From NCBI GenBank assembly GCA_910585445.1, contig CAJUEK010000004.1, positions 1 to 64,000 of the forward strand: a DNA stretch of 64,000 nucleotides, read 5' to 3'. The position numbers and the translations under genes were made by a program. The DNA is from an uncultured Bacteroidales bacterium. GTDB taxonomy: Bacteria > Bacteroidota > Bacteroidia > Bacteroidales > UBA932. The notes under the pieces were generated by a model. It was not told the origin of the DNA. It worked only from the letters and a program-made list of their open reading frames with translations, and made no database searches. This document shows, one piece after another, positions 44,165 through 53,265 of this stretch; the first letter of the stretch is position 1; each line of letters opens with the position of its first letter.

Positions 44165-46049
44165 CTTCGCTGACTGTCATCTCGCATTTCCGGCAGTCAA
44201 AATGCAGGGCAAGGCGTCTGCCGTTGTTAATGAGGAAAAGCGGTCCGCTGTCTTTGGCCCGGTGATGCCGTGGACAGATTCCAATCTCATGGCGGATGCA
44301 GTATTTTGTCCTCATCAGCTCAGCGTCTCCCTTGTGTGAGAGTTCGTATGCCTTGTCTATTGTCTTTGCACCGGACAGGGCATATATTTCTCTGGACAGC
44401 CTGTTGGAGATGTTGCATTTGTAAGAGGCATCTTCTTTCGGGAAAGGCTTGCCGGAATCCGGATGTGGCTCTCTGTACATGAGCTCCCTGCTGATGCAGG
44501 GCATGGCCTCGAGCTTTTCGGCAAGTCCTCTTCTTATCGAGTTCATGAAAGAAGCCGTCATGAATGGAACAGGGCCTTCATGGCCGCTGTTTGCCGCGGA
44601 CTCTTCATAAGCATCCATGTTGAATCTGAAATTGCCTGCGGATTTGCATATCTGGTTTCTCAGCATCGTCAGCATTTTCTCCGGATTGCCGGCATCCTGG
44701 TCTGAAGCCTGGAATGTGGAGGAAGCCTCTCTTCCGTCCTCGGTTACGGCTGTCGCTTCCACTGTCCATATTCCGTCATTCCTGGAGAAGTGGATATGAG
44801 TATTCACGTCAATCATGCGTGTGCAGCTGTTTCTCTCGATTTCCTTTTCGAATGCTGCGCTGATGTTGCGGAAAAGCCTGGCCCCGACAAAGAGTTCCGG
44901 AGTGCTCTTGCAGCGTATGGACATTCCTTCGCATACATCTCCGCGGAATCCTGTCACAGTTCCGCTTCCGGATACGAACGAGAATCCGTCCCCGTTGCTA
45001 AGAACGACTTTGTTTGAGATTGGACGTATGATGATGCGTGATTTGTCGCGGCTGAGGGATGTAATGATGCCTATCTCTTCTCCCATTGACTTTGCCGTGT
45101 CCATGCAGCTCCATTGCCCGCTTCTTTTCCCGTCAAGGAACAGCTGGGTATATCCTCTGTTGAATGTCTTTCCGGTGTCAGGAGTGAAACCTCCGCTGAC
45201 ATGTCCGAAGGATGCGCGCAGATATTCAGGATGCTTCCGGATGAGGCTGTCAATGGCAATGGAATAGTCCCTGACCACATTTTTGACGTATGACGCGTTT
45301 TTGAGCCGCCCCTCTATCTTGAATGAGGTGATGCCTGCCTCTGCCAGTTCCTCAAGCCTGTCACGCAGATTGTAGTCCTTGAGTGAAAGCAGGGCCTTGT
45401 CCTTGGCGAGTATCCGTCCCGAAGCGTCGGCTAGGTCGTAGCGTGAACGGCATGCCTGTATGCAGGAGCCTCTGTTGGCGCTTCTTCCTGAGATGTTCTC
45501 CGAGAGGTAGCACTGTCCGCTGTAACATACGCATAATGCTCCGTGTACGAAGAACTCCAGTTCGCAGCTTACGGCCTTGCGTATGGCTCTGATTTCTTCT
45601 AAGGAAAGTTCCCTCTCAAGGATGAGCCTTGAGAAGCCCAGGCTTTCGAGAAATACAGCCTGCTCCGGAGTCCGTATGGCGCATTGGGTGGAGGCATGCA
45701 GAGGAAGCCTGAATCCTGTTCCGTCCAGGCCTCCCTGCCTTGCAAGTTCAAGAATGGCGAGGTCCTGCACGATAATGGCGTCAGCCCCTGCCTCCTGTAT
45801 CTCCATCATCTGTCTTCTGGCCTGCTCCAGTTCGCTGTCATATATTATTGTGTTCATGGTCACGAAAATGCGTGCCCCGAACTTGTGGGCATGGCTGCAA
45901 AGCTTCTGTATGTCGCTCATGCTGTTTCCTGCAGCCTGGCGTGCCCCAAACTGCTCGCCGGCGATATACACAGCATCGGCACCGCAGTCTATGGCTGCGA
46001 TGCCGATCTGAAGGTCTCTTGCCGGGGCAAGCAGCTCGATCTGCCTCAT
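44133..46049 (-). CDS. U32-family protein (RlhA/TrhP-like RNA hydroxylation)
   Basis: 638 residues. Starts 'IELLAPARDLQIGIAAIDCGADAVYIAGEQFGAR', the U32 pattern; the signature 'ELEFFVHGALCVCYSGQCYLSENISGRSANRGSC' (in two stretches) carries the cysteine cluster, 'SLKDYNL' and 'FKIEGRLKNASYVKNVV' follow. A long C-terminal part (DUF3656-like) and a final Cys pair 'DCRKCEM' are present. Despite the peptidase name, characterised relatives (RlhA, TrhP) take part in tRNA/23S rRNA hydroxylation. Length matches the long RlhA-type form. It starts two bases before the stop of the TPR gene is reached on the same strand. Confidence 0.88.
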   Translation of the reverse strand: MRQIELLAPARDLQIGIAAIDCGADAVYIAGEQFGARQAAGNSMSDIQKLCSHAHKFGARIFVTMNTIIYDSELEQARRQMMEIQEAGADAIIVQDLAILELARQGGLDGTGFRLPLHASTQCAIRTPEQAVFLESLGFSRLILERELSLEEIRAIRKAVSCELEFFVHGALCVCYSGQCYLSENISGRSANRGSCIQACRSRYDLADASGRILAKDKALLSLKDYNLRDRLEELAEAGITSFKIEGRLKNASYVKNVVRDYSIAIDSLIRKHPEYLRASFGHVSGGFTPDTGKTFNRGYTQLFLDGKRSGQWSCMDTAKSMGEEIGIITSLSRDKSRIIIRPISNKVVLSNGDGFSFVSGSGTVTGFRGDVCEGMSIRCKSTPELFVGARLFRNISAAFEKEIERNSCTRMIDVNTHIHFSRNDGIWTVEATAVTEDGREASSTFQASDQDAGNPEKMLTMLRNQICKSAGNFRFNMDAYEESAANSGHEGPVPFMTASFMNSIRRGLAEKLEAMPCISRELMYREPHPDSGKPFPKEDASYKCNISNRLSREIYALSGAKTIDKAYELSHKGDAELMRTKYCIRHEIGICPRHHRAKDSGPLFLINNGRRLALHFDCRKCEMTVSEVTPDIPRPQK

Positions 46050-46050
46050 G

Positions 46051-46983
46051 CTATTTGAGGGTTTCGAGCATCTGTTTTGCCGTAGGGCCGAACTTAGGGT
46101 CGCTCAGAATCATCTGGTAATATTCCTTTGCCTTTGCGTTGTCACCCATCTGCTGTGCTGTAGCGGCGATAGTATATTTGAACTGGTTGGCGTCCTTGGC
46201 GTTAGGAGACAGCTCAAGATATTTCTCAAGATACTGTATGGCTTCAGCGTTCTTCTTGAGCTGTGAAGCCGCTGTACCCGCTACTTTCATCGCAGTCGCA
46301 TTCTCAAGGTAAGAGTCTGACTTGAGGGCCGCTGCAATGGCCTCCTCATATTTCTTTGCCTTAAGCTGTGCGGCAGCTGTCTTGACATACATGTTTGAAA
46401 GCTGCTTGTATGCGTTCTTGTCCTGTCCGTGTCTTGCAGAAAGAAGGAAAGCCTCCTCAGCCTCAGCCTGCTGTCCTGCACCGTTGAGCGCCATTCCGAG
46501 ACGGAGGGCTGCCATTCCGTTTGTGCTGTCAGCTGCCACAACCTGCTTGTACGCCTCAGCTGCTCCCGCGAAGTCCTTTGCATTGAGAAGGTCGTTGGCT
46601 TTCATCATGCTCACCTGTCCGATGAGCGTCTTTGCCTCCTCAGCGGTTTCCATGTTGCCGTAAAGCTCCGCAGTCTCCACTGTCATATTGAGCTGCTGTG
46701 CGGCAGCATCGAAATTGTCAGCTTTGATGAGGTCTTTCGCCATTGAGAGCATTACGACAGGGATGTTGTTCCTGCAGTTGTCTGCAATCTCAGCACCTTC
46801 CTCTCCGAGAGTCTCGGCCATTGTAAGCGCTGATTTGAAATATTCCAGTGCTGCATCCTTGTTGCCCATATTAAGCTCCATCGCTCCGTTGTTGTAGGTC
46901 TCTGTCACCTGGTTTATGTCCTGGGCTGACATAGTGCCTGCCGCCATTGCGGCTGCGGCAAAAATGAGGAAAAATTTCTTCAT
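46051..46983 (-). CDS. exported TPR-repeat protein
   Basis: 310 residues. Signal peptide ending 'TMSAQD', then tandem tetratricopeptide repeats from about 25 to 305 ('YNNGAMELNMGNKDAALEYFKSAL', 'AGAAEAYKQVVAADSTNGMAALRLGMAL', 'AKEYYQMILSDPKFGPTA' and others). A periplasmic protein-binding scaffold is the likely role; the partner is unknown. The gene ends one base before the U32 gene starts, and it has a promoter box in the divergent region shared with the M16-like gene. Confidence 0.85.
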   Translation of the reverse strand: MKKFFLIFAAAAMAAGTMSAQDINQVTETYNNGAMELNMGNKDAALEYFKSALTMAETLGEEGAEIADNCRNNIPVVMLSMAKDLIKADNFDAAAQQLNMTVETAELYGNMETAEEAKTLIGQVSMMKANDLLNAKDFAGAAEAYKQVVAADSTNGMAALRLGMALNGAGQQAEAEEAFLLSARHGQDKNAYKQLSNMYVKTAAAQLKAKKYEEAIAAALKSDSYLENATAMKVAGTAASQLKKNAEAIQYLEKYLELSPNAKDANQFKYTIAATAQQMGDNAKAKEYYQMILSDPKFGPTAKQMLETLK

Positions 46984-47032
46984 GACGTTATCTTATTTGT
47001 TCAACATAATTATCCGTTAGGCCAGATAAATG

Positions 47033-47062
47033 CAAAAATAGGAATTTTTTGTTTTATTTTTG
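47033..47062. promoter_or_regulatory. back-to-back -7 boxes for the TPR and M16-like genes
   Basis: Minus-strand TATTTTTG (complement of 47033-47040) and plus-strand TATTTTTG (47055-47062), 14 bases apart and both exact to TAnnTTTG. Each box falls in the other's -33 region, so the two polymerases would compete. Confidence 0.5.
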
Positions 47063-47083
47063 CACCCGGCTATGGTATTTGTT

Positions 47084-49687
47084 ATGAAAAAAGGGATTAC
47101 ACATATATTTGCATCAGCTCTGACCGTGCTTTTTGCCGGTGTGCTGCATGCCCAGGAAATTCCTGTGCTTCCTGCCGACCCGGCAGTCACTTCAGGAGTC
47201 CTTCCTAACGGGATGGCCTATTATATAGCTTCAAACGGTTCTGAGAAAGGCTTTGCGGACTTTGCGCTTGTGCAGAGGACCGGGTTTGGCACTGTGCCGG
47301 ACTCTCTTTCTTGCATGGTCGGGGACGCGGCTTACGGCGCATTGGATTCGCTTCCGCATTTTACGGGAACTTCTCCTGTGAAATTTCTTGCAAGACACGG
47401 CTGCGGACCTGGACCGGAAGGATTTGTAAGCGTCTCAGAAGATGCTACCGTCTATAATTTCCGTGATGTCATGCTTTCCTGCGAGTCGGTCACGGATTCG
47501 TTGCTTCTCATGATAATTGACATCGTGGACCGTTCCCGTTCAGATGAAGGCTTCTTCATGAGGGAATGGTATGCCCCTTCCGACCAGGCGGTTATAGTCA
47601 GCGGTGACGTGGACGCAGGCCGGGTAGCTGAAAAACTCCGGATGCTTTCATATGTATGTACTTCGGGAACATCCCTCCCGCGTCCGGAATATATGTGGGA
47701 AGACCGTCCTGAAGTGGAGTTCATGGCTTCTGATACCATAAGCGGAAATATTGCAGAAGTCTCTTTGACATGGCGTTCGCCGCGCACTCCGAAAGAGTAC
47801 ATGAATACGGTCCAGCCTGTCATCTATGATATTGCGCTTGACGAGCTGGCTCTTATAGCCCGTGACAGGGTAATGGCGGAAATGTATGAGAGGAATATCC
47901 CTGTGGCGGATGTCTCTTGTGTCCGCTATGGCGGGCTGTCAGGTCCTGCCGACGAGCATTTCCGTGTGTCTGCCTCGGTCGCCGCGGAAGATGTGCGTGG
48001 AGCACTTGGGACCTTGTCTTCGTGCATGTCGGTTCTTGATGCGGACGGCGCGTCCAGGGGAGAGTTCCGGACTGCTGGCAAAATCTGTCTTGACATGCTT
48101 GAAGAGGATGCTTCTGCTCCATTGAAATGGAACAGGGACTATGTTGACAGGTGCGTCTGGGCCTTCCTTTACAACGGCACGCTTGCCTCAGCCAAAGAAA
48201 AAAGGGCTTTCCATGCTTCGAGAAGTGTACATGACACCACAATGCTCAGACTTTTCAACGGCATATCCTCAGCCCTGCTCGGAGGCAAGGGAAACCTGAC
48301 GGTAAAGGCGGACGGGATGGCGGAAAATGAGCTTAAGCATGTCTTCGATTCCGCATGGCATTCGGCTCCGCACCATGACTGGAGGAAAGTCTATTCTCCG
48401 GACCCTGCAGACACGGTTTCGCTGCCTGGCATCGGGCCTAAGGTAAAGATAAAGTCAATCAAGAAAGAGCATACTTCCGGAGGTGAGATCTGGACTTTCA
48501 CAAACGGTTTCAGAGTCATATACAAGAAGATGCCGTCAAATGGTGACATGTATTATATGATGGCCATGAACGGGGGCTATGGTGAGGTTGACGGCCTTGG
48601 AAGGGGAGAAGGTGCCTTCATGTCGGATTATCCTCAGCTTTGCTATATTTCCGGCCTTAAGGGACGTGACTTCAAGAAGTTGCTAAGGTCTTTGGACATG
48701 ACAATGGATACAAGGGTGAATCCTACGAATACCATGGTCAGCGGAAAAGTCCCTAAAAAAAGGATGCAGCTGCTGATGCGTTCACTTTTGGCATTCTCCA
48801 ATGAGCGCAGGCCGGACAGCACCGCATTCTCGTATTATGTAAAGAGCGAAAAGCTCCGTCTTGACATGACAAGAAGAAGCGGCGCGGACGTAGCTGCGGC
48901 AATAGACAGCCTTACTTGTCCGGACTATGACTATTCTCCGTACAAGTCAGCATCTAATCTTGACATGGGTGTCGCGGATAAGGCGGAGGCGCTGTTCGCT
49001 TCCCTGTCTTCGAAAATGAATGACGGCGTGCTTATCCTTGTCGGGGATATGGATGAGAGCGCCCTTAAGAAAATGCTGTCCATGTATGTTGGGGGCTTCA
49101 GGACAAGGGACATTGCCTTCAGGCGCCCTTCTGTGAGATATCAGCCGCTGTCCGGGTGGCTTACCTACACGGTTGACGGGCCGCGTGACGGAATGGTTGT
49201 GGCAATGTCTTCGCGCCTGCCGATGACGGCGGAAAACAATCTTGCGGCTCCTGTGGCGGCCATGGCTCTGTGGAAGGGACTGACTGAAGCATTTGCAGGG
49301 ACTGGAGTGTCGTCCGAGGTGTCGTATTCGTGCGGGATTTATCCGGAGGAGCGTTTCAGTGTGATGATTTCTCTTTCTCCGGCTCCCGGCAGCAGTCCTA
49401 TGGCGCTCATAGGTACAGTCCGTTCTGTGCTTGCAGGATTGTCACAGGAATGCATCCCTGAAGAGGACATGTCCATATATAAGGCATATGTGAAGAATTG
49501 CCTGGCCCTCGAGATGTCAGCTCCGGACTATTGGAGGTATGCCATTGCCTTGAGATATCTTGAAGGCAAGGATTTCTCGACCGGATATGACGTCAAGACT
49601 GATGCGCTGTCTTCTGAGAAAATCCGCCAGATTATTTCCCTGCTGGAAAAGGGGACGAAAGTTGAATATATTGTAAAAGGAAAATAA
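47084..49687 (+). CDS. M16-like protein without the HxxEH zinc motif
   Basis: About 867 residues. Signal peptide (MKKGITHIF..., 'LHAQE') then two M16 halves. The first half keeps the family frame 'VTSGVLPNGMAYYIASN' and 'EDATVYNF' but where insulinase-type proteases have HFLEHMAF it reads 'LSCMVGDAAY'; no HxxEH or ExxxxxxE zinc site is found, so proteolysis is unlikely. The second half starts around 'WTFTNGFRVIYKKMPSNG'. It probably acts as a non-catalytic partner or scaffold in the periplasm. Several in-frame Met exist (47072, 47084); a TTG at 47060 is inside the promoter box. The stop overlaps the DUF3109 ATG. Confidence 0.78.
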   Translation: MKKGITHIFASALTVLFAGVLHAQEIPVLPADPAVTSGVLPNGMAYYIASNGSEKGFADFALVQRTGFGTVPDSLSCMVGDAAYGALDSLPHFTGTSPVKFLARHGCGPGPEGFVSVSEDATVYNFRDVMLSCESVTDSLLLMIIDIVDRSRSDEGFFMREWYAPSDQAVIVSGDVDAGRVAEKLRMLSYVCTSGTSLPRPEYMWEDRPEVEFMASDTISGNIAEVSLTWRSPRTPKEYMNTVQPVIYDIALDELALIARDRVMAEMYERNIPVADVSCVRYGGLSGPADEHFRVSASVAAEDVRGALGTLSSCMSVLDADGASRGEFRTAGKICLDMLEEDASAPLKWNRDYVDRCVWAFLYNGTLASAKEKRAFHASRSVHDTTMLRLFNGISSALLGGKGNLTVKADGMAENELKHVFDSAWHSAPHHDWRKVYSPDPADTVSLPGIGPKVKIKSIKKEHTSGGEIWTFTNGFRVIYKKMPSNGDMYYMMAMNGGYGEVDGLGRGEGAFMSDYPQLCYISGLKGRDFKKLLRSLDMTMDTRVNPTNTMVSGKVPKKRMQLLMRSLLAFSNERRPDSTAFSYYVKSEKLRLDMTRRSGADVAAAIDSLTCPDYDYSPYKSASNLDMGVADKAEALFASLSSKMNDGVLILVGDMDESALKKMLSMYVGGFRTRDIAFRRPSVRYQPLSGWLTYTVDGPRDGMVVAMSSRLPMTAENNLAAPVAAMALWKGLTEAFAGTGVSSEVSYSCGIYPEERFSVMISLSPAPGSSPMALIGTVRSVLAGLSQECIPEEDMSIYKAYVKNCLALEMSAPDYWRYAIALRYLEGKDFSTGYDVKTDALSSEKIRQIISLLEKGTKVEYIVKGK

Positions 49688-50283
49688 TGTATCACGGAAC
49701 AATAATCCAGATTTATGACTGTCTGGTGTCAGAAGAGATTCTGACGGAATATTTTTCATGCGACTATGAGAAATGCAAGGGATGCTGCTGTGTGATAGGT
49801 GACAGCGGCGCTCCTATGGAGGAATGCGAGGCCGGTGCCATAGAGAAGAATTACGGTATATTCTCTCCTCTGATGAGGGAGGAAGGTCGTGCGGCCGTAG
49901 CTGCGAAAGGCTTTTTTGAAATTGATTGTGACGGGGATATGGTAACTCCGCTTGTGCCCGGCAGCGAAGAGTGCGCCTATACCATGTTTGATGAGGCCGG
50001 CAATTGCTTCTGCAGCATGGAGCGCTGCTGGTTTCAGGGCAAGGGCGATTTCCGCAAGCCGATTTCATGCTGGCTCTACCCCATAAGGATAACCCAGCTC
50101 AGCAACGGGACAAGGGCCTTGAACCTGCACCGCTGGGAAATATGCAGGGACGCTTTCGAAAAAGGCAAAAAAGAAAAGGTCCGCGTATATGAATTCCTAC
50201 GCGAACCTATAGAGCGTTTCTTCGGCGAAGAATTTTACTGCGCCTTGTCTGAAGCTGCCAAAAGGCTTAATGCGGACTCATAG
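49687..50283 (+). CDS. DUF3109 cysteine-rich protein
   Basis: 198 residues. Eight conserved-type cysteines: 'CDYEKCKGCCCVIGDSG', 'CAYTMFDEAGNCFCSMERCWFQG', 'PISCWLYPIR' and 'WEICRDA', the DUF3109/YkgJ-like pattern suggesting a bound metal or iron-sulfur cluster. No function is established. It is coupled to the M16-like gene by a one-base overlap (TAATG), and its last 49 bases are shared with the convergent DUF2007 gene. Confidence 0.88.
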   Translation: MYHGTIIQIYDCLVSEEILTEYFSCDYEKCKGCCCVIGDSGAPMEECEAGAIEKNYGIFSPLMREEGRAAVAAKGFFEIDCDGDMVTPLVPGSEECAYTMFDEAGNCFCSMERCWFQGKGDFRKPISCWLYPIRITQLSNGTRALNLHRWEICRDAFEKGKKEKVRVYEFLREPIERFFGEEFYCALSEAAKRLNADS

Positions 50284-50453
50284 TCCGCTTCATTCACTTT
50301 CAGCTTGATGTTCTGTTCTGCGGCATTGATGGAAGGATAGGAGGATACTTCTCCGAACACCTCAGCTTCGATGCCGTTGTATTCGAGCATTCCCTTGGCG
50401 ATGCTTGCGCGCATCGGGTCAGAGAATTTCGCCACTGTCTTAAGCTGTTTCAT
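50235..50453 (-). CDS. DUF2007 small protein
   Basis: 72 residues from MKQL; a longer form from ATG 50498 is possible and would overlap the upstream gene by eight bases. The core 'VAKFSDPMRASIAKGMLEYNGIEAEVFGE' and 'IKLKVNEADYESALSLL' match DUF2007, a putative ferredoxin-fold small protein of unknown function. It follows a two-TM protein gene and ends inside the DUF3109 gene on the other strand. Confidence 0.8.
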   Translation of the reverse strand: MKQLKTVAKFSDPMRASIAKGMLEYNGIEAEVFGEVSSYPSINAAEQNIKLKVNEADYESALSLLAASDKAQ

Positions 50454-50490
50454 AACTGACAGATTTAAAAGGTTATTAATACTTTCCGCA

Positions 50491-50961
50491 TCATTCACAT
50501 TCCGGTGAGATGCGGTGCTCCAGTCCGGCCGACAGTCTCATCACGTCTTTTCTCAGTCCTTCCAACGTCAGATTTCCGGGCATTCCCGTGACGGTAATCC
50601 TGTCTTCGCACATCTTGATTATCCTTCCTGCTGCTCCCCTGCGGCGGAAAGTCGCGGTGTCCTTGCTTTCGTTTTCAAGAACATAGCCCCTTTCTTCGAA
50701 AAACCTTACGGCTTCTGCCCGGATGTCAGCCCACTCTCCGGATATTCCGATTTCGCGCGTTATGAACCCGACTTTCGGATACACTGCGGCAACCAATGCA
50801 AAAAATATGGCAATCTTCCACAATGCGCTGTATCCTCCGTCGAAAATCTGGGAAATGTCGCCTTCAACGGCTCCTATGAACACCAGCATGAAGATGATGA
50901 TGGCGGTGACGGCTGAGAAATAGAAAAAATATTTGATGGACCTTATGAGATATTTCATCAT
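50491..50961 (-). CDS. conserved two-helix membrane protein
   Basis: 156 residues. Two transmembrane helices (about 10-32 and 44-63), then a cytoplasmic part from about 70 ('ISGEWADIRAEAVRFFEERGYVLENES', 'DRITVTGMPGNLTLEGLRKDVMRLSAGLEHRI'). No family name is recognised; such proteins occur beside DUF2007 genes in Bacteroidales. It is divergent from the coiled-coil gene and shares a narrow promoter region with it. Confidence 0.65.
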   Translation of the reverse strand: MMKYLIRSIKYFFYFSAVTAIIIFMLVFIGAVEGDISQIFDGGYSALWKIAIFFALVAAVYPKVGFITREIGISGEWADIRAEAVRFFEERGYVLENESKDTATFRRRGAAGRIIKMCEDRITVTGMPGNLTLEGLRKDVMRLSAGLEHRISPECE

Positions 50962-51005
50962 ATTTATGTTTATTTGAGTAAATGGCTTTAAATTTGTTCG
51001 CAGGA

Positions 51006-51031
51006 CAAATATAGCAAAATTATTATCTTTG
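51006..51031. promoter_or_regulatory. back-to-back -7 boxes between 50961 and 51072 genes
   Basis: Minus-strand TATATTTG (complement of 51006-51013) and plus-strand TATCTTTG (51024-51031), only 10 bases apart, both exact to TAnnTTTG. The closeness implies mutually exclusive initiation. Confidence 0.5.
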
Positions 51032-51071
51032 TGACCGCAAAGAAAAATTTAATCATCAAACTGACACTATC

Positions 51072-51935
51072 ATGGAAGATCAGAAATTGAAGAAAATCAT
51101 GTATGTCCTCGCTGCTGTGGCCGTAGTGCTTGCAGGAGTCCTGGCTTACATATGGTATGACAAGTACACTGTGGAAAAAGAACTTGAGAGCGAGAAGGCA
51201 GATCTCATAGGCCAGCTCAATACCTTGAATGACGACTATGCCTCGCTGTCTTCTGACTATGAGGACGTCAACCTCCAGCTTGATTCGTCAAGGCTTGAGG
51301 TGCAGCTGCTGATAGAGAAGCTCACCAAGACCGAGGCTACCAACAGGGCCAAGATACGCCAATATGAGAGGGAGCTCGGAACATTGAGGACAGTGATGCG
51401 CGGATACGTAAAGCAGATAGACTCCCTGCATTCTCTTAACAAGCAGCTTACGGCAGATGCCGCTGAGGCAAGACGTGAGGCGGCCGAGAACAGGAGACGT
51501 TCTGAGGAGCTTTCTAAGACAGTGGAAGACCTCTCCGGACAGGTTGCAGCAGGTGCCGTAATAAAGGCGAGGGGACTCAGGGCTGAGGCATATAATGCGT
51601 CAAACAAGGTTACCGACCGCAGCAGCAGGGTCAAATATCTGCTCGCAACCCTCAATCTTGTAGAGAACGACCTTGCGGAGAAAGGCCCGGTTACAGTATA
51701 TATCCGCGTGAAGGATCCTGAGGGAATCCTCCTTCTGAACGGTACACAGAAAGCTTTTGAATACAATGGCGAGACCATGATATGCTCCGCTTCACGTGAA
51801 GTTGACTATCAGGGCTCAGAGGTGGAGCTTGGAATCTATCTCAACGACATTCCTGAGTATGCGAAGGGAATTTACACTGTTGAGGCATTCACGTCACAGA
51901 CATTCCTCGGGACTACGGAACTGATGCTCCGATAA
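51072..51935 (+). CDS. single-TM coiled-coil envelope protein
   Basis: 287 residues. One transmembrane helix (about 10-27) with the start inside, a coiled coil from about 33 to 155 (Leu/Glu/Lys heptads, 'ESEKADLIGQLNTLNDDYASLSSDYEDV'), and a C-terminal beta-rich domain of about 120 residues ('GPVTVYIRVKDPEGILL', 'EVELGIYLNDIPEYAKGIYTVEAF'). This layout is conserved in Bacteroidales without assigned function; an envelope spacer or sensor is possible. It is 11 bases upstream of hemW. Confidence 0.75.
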   Translation: MEDQKLKKIMYVLAAVAVVLAGVLAYIWYDKYTVEKELESEKADLIGQLNTLNDDYASLSSDYEDVNLQLDSSRLEVQLLIEKLTKTEATNRAKIRQYERELGTLRTVMRGYVKQIDSLHSLNKQLTADAAEARREAAENRRRSEELSKTVEDLSGQVAAGAVIKARGLRAEAYNASNKVTDRSSRVKYLLATLNLVENDLAEKGPVTVYIRVKDPEGILLLNGTQKAFEYNGETMICSASREVDYQGSEVELGIYLNDIPEYAKGIYTVEAFTSQTFLGTTELMLR

Positions 51936-51946
51936 TTCGTTTTCCT

Positions 51947-53173
51947 GTGATATACGTGCATGTTCCTTTTTGCAGGAGTTTCTGCATATATTGTGACTTT
52001 TATTCTGAAATTGCGGCCGGAAGCTGCATGGGAGGAGACCCTTCCGCACGTGACTCTGTCTATGGCAGATATGCCGATGCGCTTGCAAAAGAGATTGCCG
52101 CCCGGGGCACGGAAATTTCGGATACGGTCAATACCTTATATATAGGAGGTGGCACCCCGTCGGTGCTGCCCCTTTCTTTTTTCTCTTCACTGCTTGATGC
52201 CTTGCGTGCTGCCGGTCATGGCGGGCCTTTCGATGAATTTACTGTCGAGGTCAATCCGGACGACATAGTGGAAAAGGGCGGGGAATACGTGGAAGGCCTG
52301 CTGAAGCTCGGGGTAAACAGGGTCAGCATGGGAGTGCAGTCCTTTGATGACCGGATGCTCAGGTGGATGAACCGCAGGCATGATGCGGAATCTGCGCGAA
52401 AAGCCTATTCCATTCTGGAGAACTCCGGGGTGGAAAACATAAGCATAGATCTTATTTTCGGCATTTCCTCCCTCACGGACCGGGAGTGGAGGGATACCCT
52501 TGAAAAGGCTCTGGCGATATCTCCAAGCGGAACTCTTCCCAAGCACGTGTCTTCTTACCAGCTCTCGGTCGAGCCGGGGAGCGCCTTGGCCTCGCTTGTG
52601 GAAAAAGGCCGTTATGAAGAGGCGTCAGACGAGATGTGCATGAACCAGTATGCAATGCTGTGTGAGGCAATGGCTTCAGCCGGATATCATCATTATGAAA
52701 TATCGAATTTCGCCCTTCCGGGATATGAGGCATTGCATAACAGTGCATATTGGCGCCATGTCCCGTATCTCGGACTTGGCCCCGGCGCCCATAGCCTTGT
52801 CTGCTCTCCTGTGGCGGCGGGACTCTGTGGTGGCATGAGTGCAGTTACTGATGACGTTCCGGGGAAAGTCATGATGAGACGATGGAATAATCCTGACCTG
52901 AAGTCATATCTCGATGCGGCCGGGACAGGAGATTTCAGCCTTGCAGGCGGATGTGAAATCCTGACCGGTGAGCAAATCGTGACGGAGAAGATAATGCTTG
53001 CCCTCAGGACATCTGAAGGCATTGACAGTGAATATCTTGAAAGGCATTGTCCGGCAAAGGCCCTTGAACGCGCCCTGATGGTGGGGAATCTGATAAAAAC
53101 TCCTTCGGGAAAAATTTATATACCGGAAGACCATTATTTTGTTTCCGATGGTATAGTTTCTGATATACTCTGA
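51947..53173 (+). CDS. hemW: HemW-type radical SAM protein
   Basis: 408 residues with a GTG start that gives the canonical 'MIYVHVPFCRSFCIYCDFYSE' N-terminus (radical SAM Cys triad CxxxCxYC). 'LYIGGGTPS', 'NRVSMGVQSFDDRML' and 'HYEISNFALPGYEALHNSAYW' follow. Relatives of this sequence are heme chaperones, not coproporphyrinogen oxidases; the cysteine following CxxxCxxC present in the true oxidase HemN is not seen. Probable cofactors are a 4Fe-4S cluster and SAM. It follows a coiled-coil gene by 11 bases. Confidence 0.9.
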   Translation: MIYVHVPFCRSFCIYCDFYSEIAAGSCMGGDPSARDSVYGRYADALAKEIAARGTEISDTVNTLYIGGGTPSVLPLSFFSSLLDALRAAGHGGPFDEFTVEVNPDDIVEKGGEYVEGLLKLGVNRVSMGVQSFDDRMLRWMNRRHDAESARKAYSILENSGVENISIDLIFGISSLTDREWRDTLEKALAISPSGTLPKHVSSYQLSVEPGSALASLVEKGRYEEASDEMCMNQYAMLCEAMASAGYHHYEISNFALPGYEALHNSAYWRHVPYLGLGPGAHSLVCSPVAAGLCGGMSAVTDDVPGKVMMRRWNNPDLKSYLDAAGTGDFSLAGGCEILTGEQIVTEKIMLALRTSEGIDSEYLERHCPAKALERALMVGNLIKTPSGKIYIPEDHYFVSDGIVSDIL

Positions 53174-53181
53174 CCCGGGCC

Positions 53182-53218
53182 GGCCGTTGGTGCTCATATG
53201 AGAGAAAAGTCCACGGCC
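53182..53218 (+). other. hairpin after hemW
   Basis: GGCCGTTGG (53182-53190) pairs with CCACGGCC (53211-53218) with one bulged T; the loop holds the palindrome CTCATATGAG. No T-run follows, so it may be a weak terminator or the leader of the YtxH gene. Confidence 0.35.
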
Positions 53219-53265
53219 TGTGGCCATGAACAGAGTATTTATTAACATTCAGAAATTTTAAAGTT

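Noticed and set aside
47060..47083. N-terminal extension of the M16-like protein from TTG 47060
   Set aside because: The TTG is part of an exact -7 promoter box, and ATG 47084 gives a normal signal peptide.
51947..53173. Oxygen-independent coproporphyrinogen oxidase (HemN)
   Set aside because: The N-terminal pattern is that of HemW, and the extra cysteine after the CxxxCxxC typical of HemN is not seen.
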